This document shows positions 44,209 through 53,552 of a stretch of 64,000 bases of DNA, in pieces. The position numbers and the translations under genes were made by a program. Each line of letters starts with the position of its first letter. Position 1 is the first letter of the stretch. The DNA comes from Lachnospiraceae bacterium. Its GTDB lineage: Bacteria > Bacillota > Clostridia > Lachnospirales > Lachnospiraceae. Under the pieces are notes generated by a model. It saw nothing but the letters and a program-made list of their open reading frames with translations, did not search any database and was not told the origin of the DNA. Where the stretch lies: positions 162,178 to 226,177 of the forward strand of contig SVFT01000003.1 of the NCBI GenBank assembly GCA_015056735.1, given 5' to 3'.

Positions 44209-44256
44209 AATAGAATACCTGCTTTCCTGCCGAACCTGCATTTACCCGATCCGGCC

Positions 44257-45282
44257 TCAATCATCCACTACAACAACCTTGATCAGATTATCTTCGTGGT
44301 TTTTCAGTTTTTCAAAGTACTTGATCGCTTCATCCAGCCGGATCTCTTTCGAGATGAGCGGCTTCACATCGAGCTTACCCTCATTCAGAAGGTCTACGAC
44401 TTCCTTAAACTCCTTGTAGCCGTAGAGGAAGGAGCCGTCGATGCTGAGCTCTCTTGTGACAACTTCCTGCATGTTCATCTCGATCATCTTGCGGTTGTTG
44501 CCGATCCATACGGCTTTGCCGCCGAAGCGAAGGACGGACATAACCTGCTGTACCGTCGGTGCGATACCGACCGCTTCGATACCGCAGTCAACGCCCATGT
44601 TGTTTGTATGCTTCCATACGACTTTCTTCGGATCTTCCCTGCTCGGATTGATCACGATATCCGCGCCGAGGTTCTTTGCGACCTGCAGTCTCTCGTCATC
44701 CATGTCGGATACGAAGATCTTGGATGCGCCTTTGATCTTGGCGCATACCATCGCAAGAAGTCCGATCGTGCCGGTCCCTGCCAGGAATACCGACTTCCCC
44801 GTAAGGTCGCCCAAATGGCCGACGCCGCGGTAAGATACCGCAAGCGGCTCCATCAAAGAGCCGATCACGGGCGATACGCCGTCCGCAACCGGGAAACAGC
44901 ATTTTTCCGGTACGCAAAGATATTCCGCAAACGCGCCGTTTTCGGCAAGAACGCCGTAAGAACGCTTGTTGAGGCACAGATGCACATCACCTTTTTTGCA
45001 CATCTCGCACTCACCGCAGAAATTAACGGGATATACGGCAACGCGGTCCCCAATCTTAAGGTCCTTAACACCTTCCGCGCACTCCGTAACTTCACCGCAG
45101 AACTCATGGCCCATGATCATGGGCTCGATCCGACGCCCCGTCAGGCCCTGATAACCCGCAACATCACTGCCGCAGATCCCGCAGGCCTTGATACGAAGCT
45201 TCACTTCGCCTTTCTCCGGGCTGACGTCCGGAACATCCGTGTAGTTTAATTTGTTCGGTCCTTCGTAAACCAATGCTTTCAT
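44257..45282 (-). CDS. Zinc-dependent polyol/sugar dehydrogenase (MDR family)
   Basis: 341 residues. Catalytic zinc site CGICGSD with GHEFCG, structural zinc cysteines in NFCGECEMCKKGDVHLC, and Rossmann motif GTGTIGLLAM followed by SDMDDERL, whose Asp indicates NAD. The closest recognisable types are galactitol-1-phosphate, sorbitol and threonine dehydrogenases. Its place between the KDG kinase and galactonate dehydratase genes suggests oxidation of an alcohol or sugar that feeds the pathway, for example a hexose or hexonate. The substrate is inference only. Confidence 0.9.
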   Translation of the reverse strand: MKALVYEGPNKLNYTDVPDVSPEKGEVKLRIKACGICGSDVAGYQGLTGRRIEPMIMGHEFCGEVTECAEGVKDLKIGDRVAVYPVNFCGECEMCKKGDVHLCLNKRSYGVLAENGAFAEYLCVPEKCCFPVADGVSPVIGSLMEPLAVSYRGVGHLGDLTGKSVFLAGTGTIGLLAMVCAKIKGASKIFVSDMDDERLQVAKNLGADIVINPSREDPKKVVWKHTNNMGVDCGIEAVGIAPTVQQVMSVLRFGGKAVWIGNNRKMIEMNMQEVVTRELSIDGSFLYGYKEFKEVVDLLNEGKLDVKPLISKEIRLDEAIKYFEKLKNHEDNLIKVVVVDD

Positions 45283-45306
45283 GTATCTCTCCCCCTAAAT
45301 ACGAAC

Positions 45307-46455
45307 TTACCACTCAGCGACTGAGCCGTCCGCGTGTCTCCACACCGGATTCTTCCACTGATGCGGAGTTTTGTTTTCCTCTAAAACAAGTGCTTTGTTG
45401 ACCTCAACGCCAAGGCCCGGCTTTTTGGGCAGAGCCACGCAGCCGTCAACAAACGCAAAATCTTCTTTATTTAACGCATAGTCCAATACGCTCTTGCCTA
45501 CATTGTAATGGATACCGATACTCTGTTCCTGTATGACAGCATTATAGCATGTTGCATCAATGTTCAGGCACGCAGCCAGCGCGATCGGCCCGAGCGGGCA
45601 GTGCGGTGCGAGCGCTACGTCATACGCTTCCGCCATCGCAGCGATCTTCTTTACCTCTGTCAGGCCGCCCGCATGCGACAGATCCGGTTGGATGATATCC
45701 ACACCGCCTGCCTGCAGAAGGCGCTTGAAATCGTACTTTGTAAAAAGGCGCTCGCCGGTCGCGATCGGAATATTGCAGGCTGCCGCGATCTCTTTAAAGA
45801 CTTCCATGTTCTCGCAGAGCACAGGCTCTTCGATGAACATCGGATCGAACTCTTCGAGCTTCTTCGCCAGCACTTTTGCCATCGGTTTATGGACGCGTCC
45901 GTGAAAATCGATCGCAATGCCAAAGTACTTGCCGCAGCTCTCACGGATCGCAGCGACGCGCTCTAAAACCGCATCTACCTTATCATACGTATCGATCATC
46001 TGCAGTTCTTCCGTCGCGTTCATCTTGATCGCGGAAAAGCCGGCATCTTTTTTCTCTTTTGCGGCCGCTCCGACATCGGAAGGACGGTCGCCGCCGATCC
46101 AGGAATATACCTTCATGCGATCTCTGCATGCTCCGCCCATCAGCTCATATGCGGGTACGCCGAACACTTTGCCTTTGATGTCCCACAATGCCTGATCGAT
46201 ACCCGCAAGCGCGCTCATCAGAACGCCTCCGCCGCGATAGAATCCCGCTCTGTAGATCGTCGCGGAGATGTCTTCGATCCGCGAAGGATCCTTTCCGATC
46301 AGGTAAGGCTTGTACTCCTGTACGCAGGCAAGCACCGCATCGCAGTGCCCTTCCAGCACTGCCTCGCCCCAGCCTGCATAGCCGTCATCCGTCAGGATCT
46401 CAACAAAGCCCCACCTGGGGCGGACAAAATAAGTATTCACTTCCGTAATCTTCAT
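45307..46455 (-). CDS. dgoD: D-galactonate dehydratase
   Basis: 382 residues, very close in motif and length to E. coli DgoD of the enolase superfamily. It removes water from galactonate to give 2-dehydro-3-deoxygalactonate. Shared stretches include YRAGFYRGG, AGIDQALWDIKGK, IDFHGRVHKPMAKVL, FIEEPVL, QPDLSHAGGLTE, YDVALAPHCPLGPIALAACL and the closing WRHADGSVAEW. The metal ligands Asp, Glu and Glu and both catalytic His are present, so activity on galactonate or a close epimer is likely. Confidence 0.93.
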   Translation of the reverse strand: MKITEVNTYFVRPRWGFVEILTDDGYAGWGEAVLEGHCDAVLACVQEYKPYLIGKDPSRIEDISATIYRAGFYRGGGVLMSALAGIDQALWDIKGKVFGVPAYELMGGACRDRMKVYSWIGGDRPSDVGAAAKEKKDAGFSAIKMNATEELQMIDTYDKVDAVLERVAAIRESCGKYFGIAIDFHGRVHKPMAKVLAKKLEEFDPMFIEEPVLCENMEVFKEIAAACNIPIATGERLFTKYDFKRLLQAGGVDIIQPDLSHAGGLTEVKKIAAMAEAYDVALAPHCPLGPIALAACLNIDATCYNAVIQEQSIGIHYNVGKSVLDYALNKEDFAFVDGCVALPKKPGLGVEVNKALVLEENKTPHQWKNPVWRHADGSVAEW

Positions 46456-46462
46456 ATCGTCC

Positions 46463-47098
46463 CTACTTTCCGGCTTCTTTTATGCGGCGGATCAGATCTG
46501 CCACATAAGCTCTGCCTTCATCCCAACGGTTTTCTTCCACATATTTCTTAGGTAAGATCGCGCTGCCAAGCCCGACCCCGATATAGCCGTTCTTAAAAAA
46601 GTCGGCAATGTTGTCTGCCGTCACGCCACCGATCGCAATGAATTCCGCTCCGTCCAGCGGCCCTTTCAGACTTTTCACATAGGTAGACGGAAGGTCTCCC
46701 GCAGGAAACATCTTCAGCGTCCTGAACCCATGCTGCAGACAGAAGCTGACATCTGTCGGCGTCATAACGCCCGGAATGAGTGGAATCTTGTTTTCTTCAC
46801 AGTAGAGTACGACCTCGCTGTCCGTAGACGGTGTCAGTAAAAACTGTGCTCCGGCCGAAACGGCGGCTTTCGCAAGCTCGACCGTAACGGCTGTACCGGC
46901 ACCGATAAATACATCATCCGTGAAATGGTCACGAAGCATGCGGATCTGCTCGCAGGCAGCCGGTGAGTTCATAGCCACTTCAAAGAATTTACATCCACCG
47001 CCGACGATCGCCTCCGCGTAGTCGATCGTTTTATCAACCGGCACGTTACGCATGATCGCCAGGAGCGGATTATCCAAAACCACTTTGCGCATATCCAT
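46463..47098 (-). CDS. 2-keto-3-deoxy-6-phospho-aldonate aldolase (KDPG/KDPGal type)
   Basis: 211 residues from the ATG giving MDMRKVV, preceded by AAAGGGGG; an earlier in-frame ATG at 47122 has no ribosome site. It cleaves the phosphorylated keto-deoxy acid into pyruvate and glyceraldehyde-3-phosphate. GGCKFFEVAMNSP, the catalytic Glu region, IGAGTAVTVELAKAAVSAGA, FLLTPSTD and FRTLKMFPAGD with the Schiff-base Lys match the KDPG family (DgoA/Eda). It follows the permease gene directly. Confidence 0.92.
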   Translation of the reverse strand: MDMRKVVLDNPLLAIMRNVPVDKTIDYAEAIVGGGCKFFEVAMNSPAACEQIRMLRDHFTDDVFIGAGTAVTVELAKAAVSAGAQFLLTPSTDSEVVLYCEENKIPLIPGVMTPTDVSFCLQHGFRTLKMFPAGDLPSTYVKSLKGPLDGAEFIAIGGVTADNIADFFKNGYIGVGLGSAILPKKYVEENRWDEGRAYVADLIRRIKEAGK

Positions 47099-47125
47099 TT
47101 TTCCATATCCCCCTTTGCGCATTCC

Positions 47126-48079
47126 TTAAGCTTTGTTCTTCTTCCAGGAGGCGATCACCTGTACCATCAGTACGACCACGAGAAGAAGTCCGCTGATGAT
47201 CTGCTGCCACCAGGAATTGATATTGCCCTGCAGATTGATCATATTGCCGATGATCGCTAGGATGAATACACCGTAGATCGTCGTCTCGATCTTACCGGTA
47301 CCGCCCGCAAGCGATGTACCGCCGATCGCAACAGACGCGATCGCATCCATCTCCCAGCCGTCGCACGCAACAGGCTGCCCCGTCGCCGCTCTCGATACCA
47401 GGATGAGTCCCGCCAGCGCGGAAGCGAAGCCGGAGATCGTATAAACCGCGATCTTGATCCGGTCGACACGGATACCCATCATCTGTGCCGCCGCTTCATT
47501 GCCGCCTACCGCATAGATCTCACGTCCGAACTTCCGATAGCGGAGCACATAGATAAAGATCAGTGCAAACACCAGAAAAATCAGGAAGATCAGCGGGAAC
47601 GGTCCCACCGCGATCTTGGAAATCTTCGGAAGCCACTTAGCGGCTGTTCCGGAGATGTGCATCGTCTCGCCGCTCGTCATAACAAGCGAGATACCTCTTG
47701 CGATCAGCTGCACGCCAAGCGATGAGATGATCGGTGCGACGCGCATCTTTGTGATCACGAAGCCGTTCATAAAGCCAAACAGCGTACCGATCAGAAGCGG
47801 GAACACCAGGATCATCAGCGGATTCTCCGTGATGCTTAAGTATGCCGAGATAACAGAGATCATCGAGCAGATCGCACCGACCGAAAGGTCGATACCGCCC
47901 GTTAAGATGACCATCGTCATCGCCACCGCAATGAGGCCGATCATCGAATTTTGTCTTAAAAGGTTATAAATATTCGTCCAGTTGTGGAAATCTTCGTAAC
48001 GGATCGCCGCGATCACAAAGATGATGATCAGTGCAGCAAGGGCGCTTTGTCTGGAGAAAAACTTTTTCACGTTCGTCAT
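47126..48079 (-). CDS. Sugar ABC transporter permease (RbsC type), second
   Basis: 317 residues with about nine or ten membrane segments. Family marks are LTGGIDLSVGAICSMISV, VITKMRVAPIISSLGVQLIARG, AVGGNEAAAQMMGIRVDRIKIAVYTISGF and DAIASVAIGGTSLAGGTGKI. It pairs with the neighbouring permease as a heterodimeric channel with the RbsA-like ATPase. The gene lies 14 bp after the first permease gene. Confidence 0.94.
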   Translation of the reverse strand: MTNVKKFFSRQSALAALIIIFVIAAIRYEDFHNWTNIYNLLRQNSMIGLIAVAMTMVILTGGIDLSVGAICSMISVISAYLSITENPLMILVFPLLIGTLFGFMNGFVITKMRVAPIISSLGVQLIARGISLVMTSGETMHISGTAAKWLPKISKIAVGPFPLIFLIFLVFALIFIYVLRYRKFGREIYAVGGNEAAAQMMGIRVDRIKIAVYTISGFASALAGLILVSRAATGQPVACDGWEMDAIASVAIGGTSLAGGTGKIETTIYGVFILAIIGNMINLQGNINSWWQQIISGLLLVVVLMVQVIASWKKNKA

Positions 48080-48093
48080 GTCTTCTGCCCCCC

Positions 48094-49077
48094 TTACCGT
48101 TTCTTTTCCTGCTGAATAAATACCGCTATGATAATGATGAGGCCCTTCATAACACGGGCATACGCATAGTGGATATTATTCATATTGATGGTGATCGTGA
48201 TGAGCTGGATGATCATCGCGCTGATAACGGTCGTCAGGATCTTTGCTTTACCGCCTGACATGGAGGTTCCGCCGATCGCAACCGCCGCGATGGCGTCCAT
48301 TTCCGCCAATGCACCAAGATTTGTAGGGTCAGCAGCGCTGGTTCTGGACGATACCAGAAGGCCGGCAATCGCAGCGATAAAAGAACTGATCATATAAACA
48401 AAGATCTGCACTTTTGTCGTGCGGATACCGCAAAGCCTTGCGGCCTGTGGATTTTCACCGATGGCCTGTACCTGGTAACCGAATACGGTACGCTTAATGA
48501 CAAATGCCGCGACCAGCACAAAAACGACTTCGATCACAAACTGGATCGGCACGTTGCCCGGCAGTCTCATGATGCCGACTTCGTTGAACGGCGTACCCGA
48601 GAATGACAGGATCTTGCCGTTTGCGATCAGCTGTGTAAAGCCTCTTGCAATAATATATGTAGTAAGTGTTACAATGATCGGCTGCATTTTAAATACAGAG
48701 ATCATAAAGCCGTTAAACGCACCAAACAGGATCGAAACCACAAGTGCCATGAAAAGGCCCAGTGCCAGACTCTTGGGAAAAGCCTGATAGATGCCGTTCA
48801 TGATGACCGCGTTCAAAGCACCTGCCGTTGCCATCACCGAGCCAACGGATACATCAATACCGCCGCTGGAGATGACAAAAAGCATGCCGAGCGCGGTGAT
48901 GATGATCGGGAACGACTGAATAAGCAGGTTCCACATGGTGTTAACGGTAAAAAAGTTTTCGTTCGATATCGCATTCACGATCACAAGAAGGAGGAATGCG
49001 TATACCGCGCCGAATTTTCTGATGTGTTCATTCAACACAGACATGGAAGCCTGCGTTCTGATCTTACTTTCAGCCAT
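48094..49077 (-). CDS. Sugar ABC transporter permease (RbsC type), first
   Basis: 327 residues, polytopic. ISSGGIDVSVGSVMATAGAL, VFKMQPIIVTLTTYIIARGF, AIGENPQAARLCGIRTTKVQIFVYMIS and DAIAAVAIGGTSMSGGKAKI are the counterparts of the motifs in the other permease. Its start overlaps the end of the ATPase gene by 8 bp. Two different permeases suggest a heterodimer, as in AraH/YtfT-YjfF-like importers rather than homodimeric RbsC. Confidence 0.94.
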   Translation of the reverse strand: MAESKIRTQASMSVLNEHIRKFGAVYAFLLLVIVNAISNENFFTVNTMWNLLIQSFPIIITALGMLFVISSGGIDVSVGSVMATAGALNAVIMNGIYQAFPKSLALGLFMALVVSILFGAFNGFMISVFKMQPIIVTLTTYIIARGFTQLIANGKILSFSGTPFNEVGIMRLPGNVPIQFVIEVVFVLVAAFVIKRTVFGYQVQAIGENPQAARLCGIRTTKVQIFVYMISSFIAAIAGLLVSSRTSAADPTNLGALAEMDAIAAVAIGGTSMSGGKAKILTTVISAMIIQLITITINMNNIHYAYARVMKGLIIIIAVFIQQEKKR

Positions 49078-50599
49078 GAGACGCCTCCGTTTCCTTCGTA
49101 TTTCCTGCGATAAACCTCATAATGTTCTCTTCCGTGATCTCTTCGCCGCGAAGCTCGCCGGAATTCTTCCCGTCGTGAATGATCACAACGCGGTAGCAGT
49201 TGCGGATCAGCTCCTCAAACTCGGATGAGATGTAGAGCACACTGATACCGTTCTCGGAGAACTGTTTGATCAGCGCTTCGATCTCGGCCTTTGCTCCTAC
49301 GTCGATGCCACGGGTCGGCTCATCCAGAATAATCAGCTTCGGATCCATGGAAAGCCAGCGTCCCAGAAGGACCTTCTGCTGATTTCCGCCCGAAAGATTG
49401 CAGATCAGCTGATCGGGACTCGGCGTCTTGATGTTGATGGAACGGATATACCTGTCCACAATCTCATTCTGCTTGCGTCTGTCTACGACACCAAACTTCG
49501 AGATATGCGGCAGTGCCGTGATCGTCATGTTTTCCTTGACGGACATATGCGGGAAGATCCCTTCCACCTTACGGTCTTCGGAGCAGTACGCGAAGCCAAG
49601 ATCGATCGCACCCTTCGGTGTCTTTAAGCGGACCGGCTTGCCTTCCACTTCGTAATCGCCCGTGTAGGTGTTGTCACAGCCGAACACGACTTTTGCAAAT
49701 TCTGTCTTGCCGGCGCCAAGAAGACCTGCCACACCGACGATCTCGCCGGGACGGATATCAATGGAAATGCCGTGCAGTTTCACTCTGTTGTCAATATTAT
49801 GTGTATGAAGCACCGGAACTGCGTCACCCTTGCCGGTATACTCGCCAACGTTACGCTTGAGTACGTTGCTTGCATCGCGGCCGATCATTTTGGAGACCAT
49901 TTCCAGTCTGCTGATTTTGTCAATATCATAGCTGCCGACCAGTTTACCGTCTTTTAAAATGGTGGCTCTGTTACAGATCGTATATACTTCGTCAAGCTTG
50001 TGGCTGATAAAAATGATCGACATCCCCTTTGCCACGAGCTCGCGCATTTTTTCGAACATAACCTGGATCTCATCGTTTGCAAGAGACGAGGTGGGCTCAT
50101 CCATGATCAGAAGCTTTGCGTTCTGGGAGATCGCTCTGGTGATCGCCACCATCTGCTGGATCGCCGTCGAATAGGTCGCAAGATCCTGATCCACATCGAT
50201 ATCAATTCCATTGTCCAAAAGGAGCTTTTTAGCCTGTTCACGAACAGTTTTCCAGTCAATGCCAAAAGCATTTCGCGGCTCTCTGCCGAGGAAAATGTTC
50301 TCTGCGACAGACAGATGCGGGATCAGGTTGATTTCCTGATAGATCGTGCTGATGCCGGCATTCTGGGAATCCTGCGGCGTATGGAAATTGCATTCCTTAC
50401 CGTCAAAGATGATCTCACCCGAATCCTTGGAGTAAAGACCCGTCAGCACCTTAATCAGCGTGGATTTTCCTGCACCGTTTTCCCCCATAAGCGCATGGAT
50501 CTCACCTCTTCCGACCGCAAAATCAACATGATCCAATGCATGCACACCGGTAAACTGCTTATCAAGCTGTTTGATTTCAAGAAGATAATTGTTTTCCAT
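49070..50599 (-). CDS. Sugar ABC transporter ATPase, tandem (RbsA/MglA type)
   Basis: 509 residues with two ATPase halves. The first has Walker A GENGAGKST and Walker B LLIMDEPTSSL with a degenerate signature (YSTAIQQMVAITRAI). The second has a variant Walker A GLLGAGKTE, the strong signature LSGGNQQKVLLGRWL and LIILDEPTRGIDVGAKAE. This asymmetry is normal for the CUT2 family of pentose/hexose importers. It should energise the two permeases encoded downstream. Confidence 0.96.
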   Translation of the reverse strand: MENNYLLEIKQLDKQFTGVHALDHVDFAVGRGEIHALMGENGAGKSTLIKVLTGLYSKDSGEIIFDGKECNFHTPQDSQNAGISTIYQEINLIPHLSVAENIFLGREPRNAFGIDWKTVREQAKKLLLDNGIDIDVDQDLATYSTAIQQMVAITRAISQNAKLLIMDEPTSSLANDEIQVMFEKMRELVAKGMSIIFISHKLDEVYTICNRATILKDGKLVGSYDIDKISRLEMVSKMIGRDASNVLKRNVGEYTGKGDAVPVLHTHNIDNRVKLHGISIDIRPGEIVGVAGLLGAGKTEFAKVVFGCDNTYTGDYEVEGKPVRLKTPKGAIDLGFAYCSEDRKVEGIFPHMSVKENMTITALPHISKFGVVDRRKQNEIVDRYIRSINIKTPSPDQLICNLSGGNQQKVLLGRWLSMDPKLIILDEPTRGIDVGAKAEIEALIKQFSENGISVLYISSEFEELIRNCYRVVIIHDGKNSGELRGEEITEENIMRFIAGNTKETEASHG

Positions 50600-50621
50600 A
50601 TTTTTTCCCTGTTCTAAAAGA

Positions 50622-50645
50622 GGAGGCGCTTAAAGGCGCCTCCCA
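50622..50645 (-). terminator. Intercistronic hairpin after the binding-protein gene
   Basis: An eight-pair stem (GGAGGCGC at 50623-50630 with GCGCCTCC at 50637-50644) is followed on the minus strand by TCTTTT. The short U run makes it a partial terminator or RNA-stability element, a usual way to make more binding protein than ATPase and permease. Confidence 0.7.
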
Positions 50646-50686
50646 CCTTTCAGTATCACTATTACATGCCTGTTATGCGGTTCGGA

Positions 50687-51730
50687 TTAGAAACCTTCAC
50701 CTGCATCAAGAGATGCCTGTGCATTGTCGATATTATAAATTTTGCCTTCCAGGATCACTCTGTCGCTGAAAGTCTTGCCGGACTCAAGGTCTTTGATGAG
50801 GCCAACGATCGCATCGCCGTAGAACGGGTTGCAAAGGTATGTAGCTTTCATCTTACCGTCGATGATCGCCTGAAGGCCGTCTTTTGTACCGTCAACACCG
50901 AATACCAGGATATCTTCGCCTGCTTTAAGGCCTGCTGCCTCAATCGCATTGATCGCGCCGATACCGTTGTCATCGGAATGTGCATAAACAACATCGATCT
51001 TGTCGCCATAGGACTGGATCAGGTTCTCCATTGCTGTCTGAGACTCTGTACGAGAGAAGTTACCAACCTGAGAAGCAAGGATCTTGTAGTTCGGGTGCTT
51101 GCTGATCACGTTCATGAAACCTTCGGAACGCTGTGCCGTAACGTCAGCACCGGGTGTACCTGTCAGCTCAACGATGTTGATCTCTTTATCTTCACCGAAA
51201 GTATCAACAACTGCCTGGCCTACGTTCTCACCTTCCAGAACATAGTCGCCCTGGATCAGAACGTCGTACGGAGCATCTTTTGCAAGACGGTCAAAAAGGA
51301 TAACCTTGATGCCTGCTTCTTTTGCCTCTTCCAGAACGTTTGCATAGCCTTCCTCTTCACGAGGAGCGAGAACGATATAATCCGGTTTCTGTGCGATCAT
51401 ATCTTCCAGATCGGAGATCTGCTGTGCCGTATCGTCGTTCGCATCGGCAAAGATTACATTCCAGCCCTGTTCATTCAGCGCACGGTTGATATCATCCGTG
51501 TTGGTTACACGCCAGTTGTTGTAAGATGCATACTGGCTGAAGCCGATCTTCAATGTGCCGGAGCCTGCATCTGCCGCATCTGCTGCCGGAGCTGCATCAG
51601 CCTTCTCTTCTGCTGCAGGAGCTGCATCCGCTGCGGGAGCTGCCGCTTCTTCTTTTGCGCCGCCGCATCCAACAAGAAGCGAAGCTGTCATAGCTGCTGT
51701 GAGTAATGTTGCAAGTAACTTCTTTTTCAT
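50687..51730 (-). CDS. Sugar-binding lipoprotein of the CUT2 ABC importer
   Basis: 347 residues. Lipoprotein signal with lipobox LLVGCGG (Cys22), then an Ala/Glu/Pro-rich linker to ~55, then a periplasmic-binding-protein fold of the RbsB type: LKIGFSQYASYNNWRVTNTDD, IAQKPDYIVLAPREEEGYANV, KVILFDRLAKDAP, VELTGTPGADVTAQRSEGF and VFGVDGTKDGLQAIIDGKMKATY. YtfQ-like hexose-furanose binders have a similar N-terminal motif, so a galactofuranose-like or aldonate ligand is possible. It precedes the ATPase gene; the hairpin between them sets the ratio. Confidence 0.94.
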   Translation of the reverse strand: MKKKLLATLLTAAMTASLLVGCGGAKEEAAAPAADAAPAAEEKADAAPAADAADAGSGTLKIGFSQYASYNNWRVTNTDDINRALNEQGWNVIFADANDDTAQQISDLEDMIAQKPDYIVLAPREEEGYANVLEEAKEAGIKVILFDRLAKDAPYDVLIQGDYVLEGENVGQAVVDTFGEDKEINIVELTGTPGADVTAQRSEGFMNVISKHPNYKILASQVGNFSRTESQTAMENLIQSYGDKIDVVYAHSDDNGIGAINAIEAAGLKAGEDILVFGVDGTKDGLQAIIDGKMKATYLCNPFYGDAIVGLIKDLESGKTFSDRVILEGKIYNIDNAQASLDAGEGF

Positions 51731-51789
51731 GTTTCCCTCCTTAAAATAGTAATGAATGGTTTTTTATTTCAACCCCACAAGGTGATTGA

Positions 51790-52470
51790 TCAATCTTCTT
51801 CCAGCTGCGCGATCACGCAGACCTGGGAACTGTCATACCCCACGATCCGAAGCGGTGCTGCGATCACCTGCTTCACTTTGCCTTTGTTTTCATAAAGAGG
51901 TCTCAGGTCCATATCTTCGATCCCCGTTACGAAATGATCGGAGTGGCATCCCAAAAGGATCTGATGGGATTCTGCCGACAGATTGTTGCACGGCGATCCG
52001 ATCGACAGGAAGTCAAAACCGACCGTCCGAAGGTTCGGAAATTCTTCCACAAGATATGTCGCAACCTCCGGTGAAAGGTACGGGCCGCGCTTCTGGTATA
52101 CCTCAGGCTCATTCTCACGGACAAAAGCAAAACCGGTCTTGATGAGCAAAAGCTGCGCCTTTGCGATCTCATCTTTATACGGCTCCAGATCCTCCGGCAT
52201 CACGCCCTCTTCCGGCTTCTTCGGAACATCCACCACAGCGACCTCATCGAACCAGAAGTAGTCGATCGGAAGCTCTGTCAGTTTCACGCCGTTCGGATTG
52301 AAATGCCACGGGCCGTCGTAATGTGTCCCGCAATGATTCGGAAGCACCGAGCAAAACGAATTGTAGTTGCAATCCCCTTTTATTTCCGTACAATGCGTGA
52401 TCTCGATATTCGGCTCTCCCGGCCAGACAAGATACTTCGGATCCAAAATATAAGAAAGATATGTTTTCAT
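51790..52470 (-). CDS. Cyclase-family metal hydrolase
   Basis: 226 residues of the cyclase/kynurenine formamidase-like family. The metal-binding signature HxGTHxDxPxH is complete as NHCGTHYDGPWH (near residue 46), and GCHSDHFVTGIEDMDL lies in the C-terminal part. It is the first gene of the operon that continues with the sugar importer and galactonate enzymes. Family members hydrolyse amides or lactones, so opening of an aldonolactone before dehydration is a reasonable guess, not shown. The promoter and a 16-bp palindrome lie just upstream. Confidence 0.85.
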   Translation of the reverse strand: MKTYLSYILDPKYLVWPGEPNIEITHCTEIKGDCNYNSFCSVLPNHCGTHYDGPWHFNPNGVKLTELPIDYFWFDEVAVVDVPKKPEEGVMPEDLEPYKDEIAKAQLLLIKTGFAFVRENEPEVYQKRGPYLSPEVATYLVEEFPNLRTVGFDFLSIGSPCNNLSAESHQILLGCHSDHFVTGIEDMDLRPLYENKGKVKQVIAAPLRIVGYDSSQVCVIAQLEED

Positions 52471-52511
52471 CCCCTCACCCCTTCATGCCTTCAACTATTG
52501 CATTTGTTGTT

Positions 52512-52527
52512 GTTCGTATATACGAAC
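52512..52527. promoter_or_regulatory. Palindromic operator candidate
   Basis: GTTCGTATATACGAAC is a perfect 16-bp palindrome located about 25-40 bases downstream of the predicted start of the sugar-acid operon transcript, an ideal site for repression. The divergent IclR regulator is the obvious candidate ligand-responsive protein. Confidence 0.7.
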
Positions 52528-52553
52528 GATCATCTTCATATCGAACTATCTAA

Positions 52554-52582
52554 AATATATCTCCGCCACTCTGAACAGTCAA
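52554..52582 (-). promoter_or_regulatory. Promoter of the sugar-acid catabolic operon
   Basis: Minus-strand TTGACT (52577-52582), 17 bp, TATATT (52554-52559), reading toward the cyclase-family gene. Confidence 0.75.
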
Positions 52583-52632
52583 TTGGTCAAAAAAACCAAA
52601 ATTTTGTGCATTTTTTCAGCAATGTGACGTTA

Positions 52633-52683
52633 TTTTCAAAATGATAAAACTGTGCTAGAATGTGCGTAATCGCGAACACGATT
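52633..52683 (+). promoter_or_regulatory. Promoter and auto-operator of the IclR gene
   Basis: TTTTCA (52633-52638), 17 bp, TAGAAT (52656-52661). An inverted repeat AATCG-CGAACA-CGATT (52668-52683) sits on the predicted transcript start and shares the CGAAC core with the palindrome on the divergent side. Confidence 0.6.
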
Positions 52684-52721
52684 CTTATTTACGTTATTTT
52701 TGAAGAAAGGCAGGTACTAAA

Positions 52722-53486
52722 ATGAGCGGACACCGCACAACCGAAAGGATCCTGGATATCCTCCAACTGATTGCCGACGATCCCGGCACGCGCACTTTTT
52801 CAGATATCAGTACCATGCTGGATATTCCCAAAAGCACACTGAGCCCGATCATGCATTCACTCGTCTCTCGTGGTTTCGTACAGATGCAGAACAATCAGCA
52901 TCTCTCGATCGGCCTCTCCTCTTTCCTCGTCGGAAACTGTTTCCTGCAGCACCAGGACCACATGGCGCTGATCGAAGACATATTAAAAGATGTGACCGAA
53001 AAATGTCAGGAAACCACGCATTATGCGATCCTGAGCGAAGGGGACACCTACTATCTCAAAAAGGCAGATTCCCCGCAGGCGATCCGTATGGTATCCTCCA
53101 TCGGAAACAAGCTTCCTGCTTACAGCACTGCACTCGGTAAAGCTCTGCTCTCAGATCGTACGCTTTCTGATCTCAACAAGCTCTATCCCGACGGGCTTAA
53201 AGCGATCACAAAAAATACGATCACAAATATGGATGTTTTATATGAACAGCTGCAGGCGATCAGGTCCGAAGGCTACGCATATGAATCTGAAGAATCCAAC
53301 GAGTTTATCAGATGTATCGCCGTGCCGATCCGCAAAGGCAGTCAGATCGCCGCTGCGATCAGTATTTCCGTCCCGATCTTCCGTTATACCAGGGACCGTG
53401 AAGAGTCATTCAAGCAGCTCCTTAACGAGGCCAAGTCCAAGATCGAGCAGATCTTATCTGCGATGGAGATTGGCGGACGTTCCTGA
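52722..53486 (+). CDS. IclR-family transcriptional regulator
   Basis: 254 residues. The N-terminal winged helix-turn-helix (~5-65) reads TTERILDILQLIADDP, FSDISTMLDIPKSTLSPIMHSLVSRGFV. The C-terminal effector domain (~80-250) has YYLKKADSPQAIRMV, LPAYSTALGKALLSD and FIRCIAVPIRKGSQIAAAISIS, all typical. It is divergent from the importer/galactonate operon and probably controls it through a sugar-acid or keto-acid effector. A strong terminator follows. Confidence 0.94.
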   Translation: MSGHRTTERILDILQLIADDPGTRTFSDISTMLDIPKSTLSPIMHSLVSRGFVQMQNNQHLSIGLSSFLVGNCFLQHQDHMALIEDILKDVTEKCQETTHYAILSEGDTYYLKKADSPQAIRMVSSIGNKLPAYSTALGKALLSDRTLSDLNKLYPDGLKAITKNTITNMDVLYEQLQAIRSEGYAYESEESNEFIRCIAVPIRKGSQIAAAISISVPIFRYTRDREESFKQLLNEAKSKIEQILSAMEIGGRS

Positions 53487-53500
53487 AGATCGAGAAAGGG

Positions 53501-53534
53501 GTTCTTCCGGCTGATGCCGGAAGAACTCTTTTTT
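53501..53534 (+). terminator. Intrinsic terminator after the IclR gene
   Basis: A perfect 11-bp stem (GTTCTTCCGGC / GCCGGAAGAAC, loop TGAT) followed by TCTTTTTT. On the other strand it also reads into a short pyrimidine run, so it may serve the convergent reductase gene too. Confidence 0.95.
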
Positions 53535-53552
53535 CATATGCTGATTTCCTGC

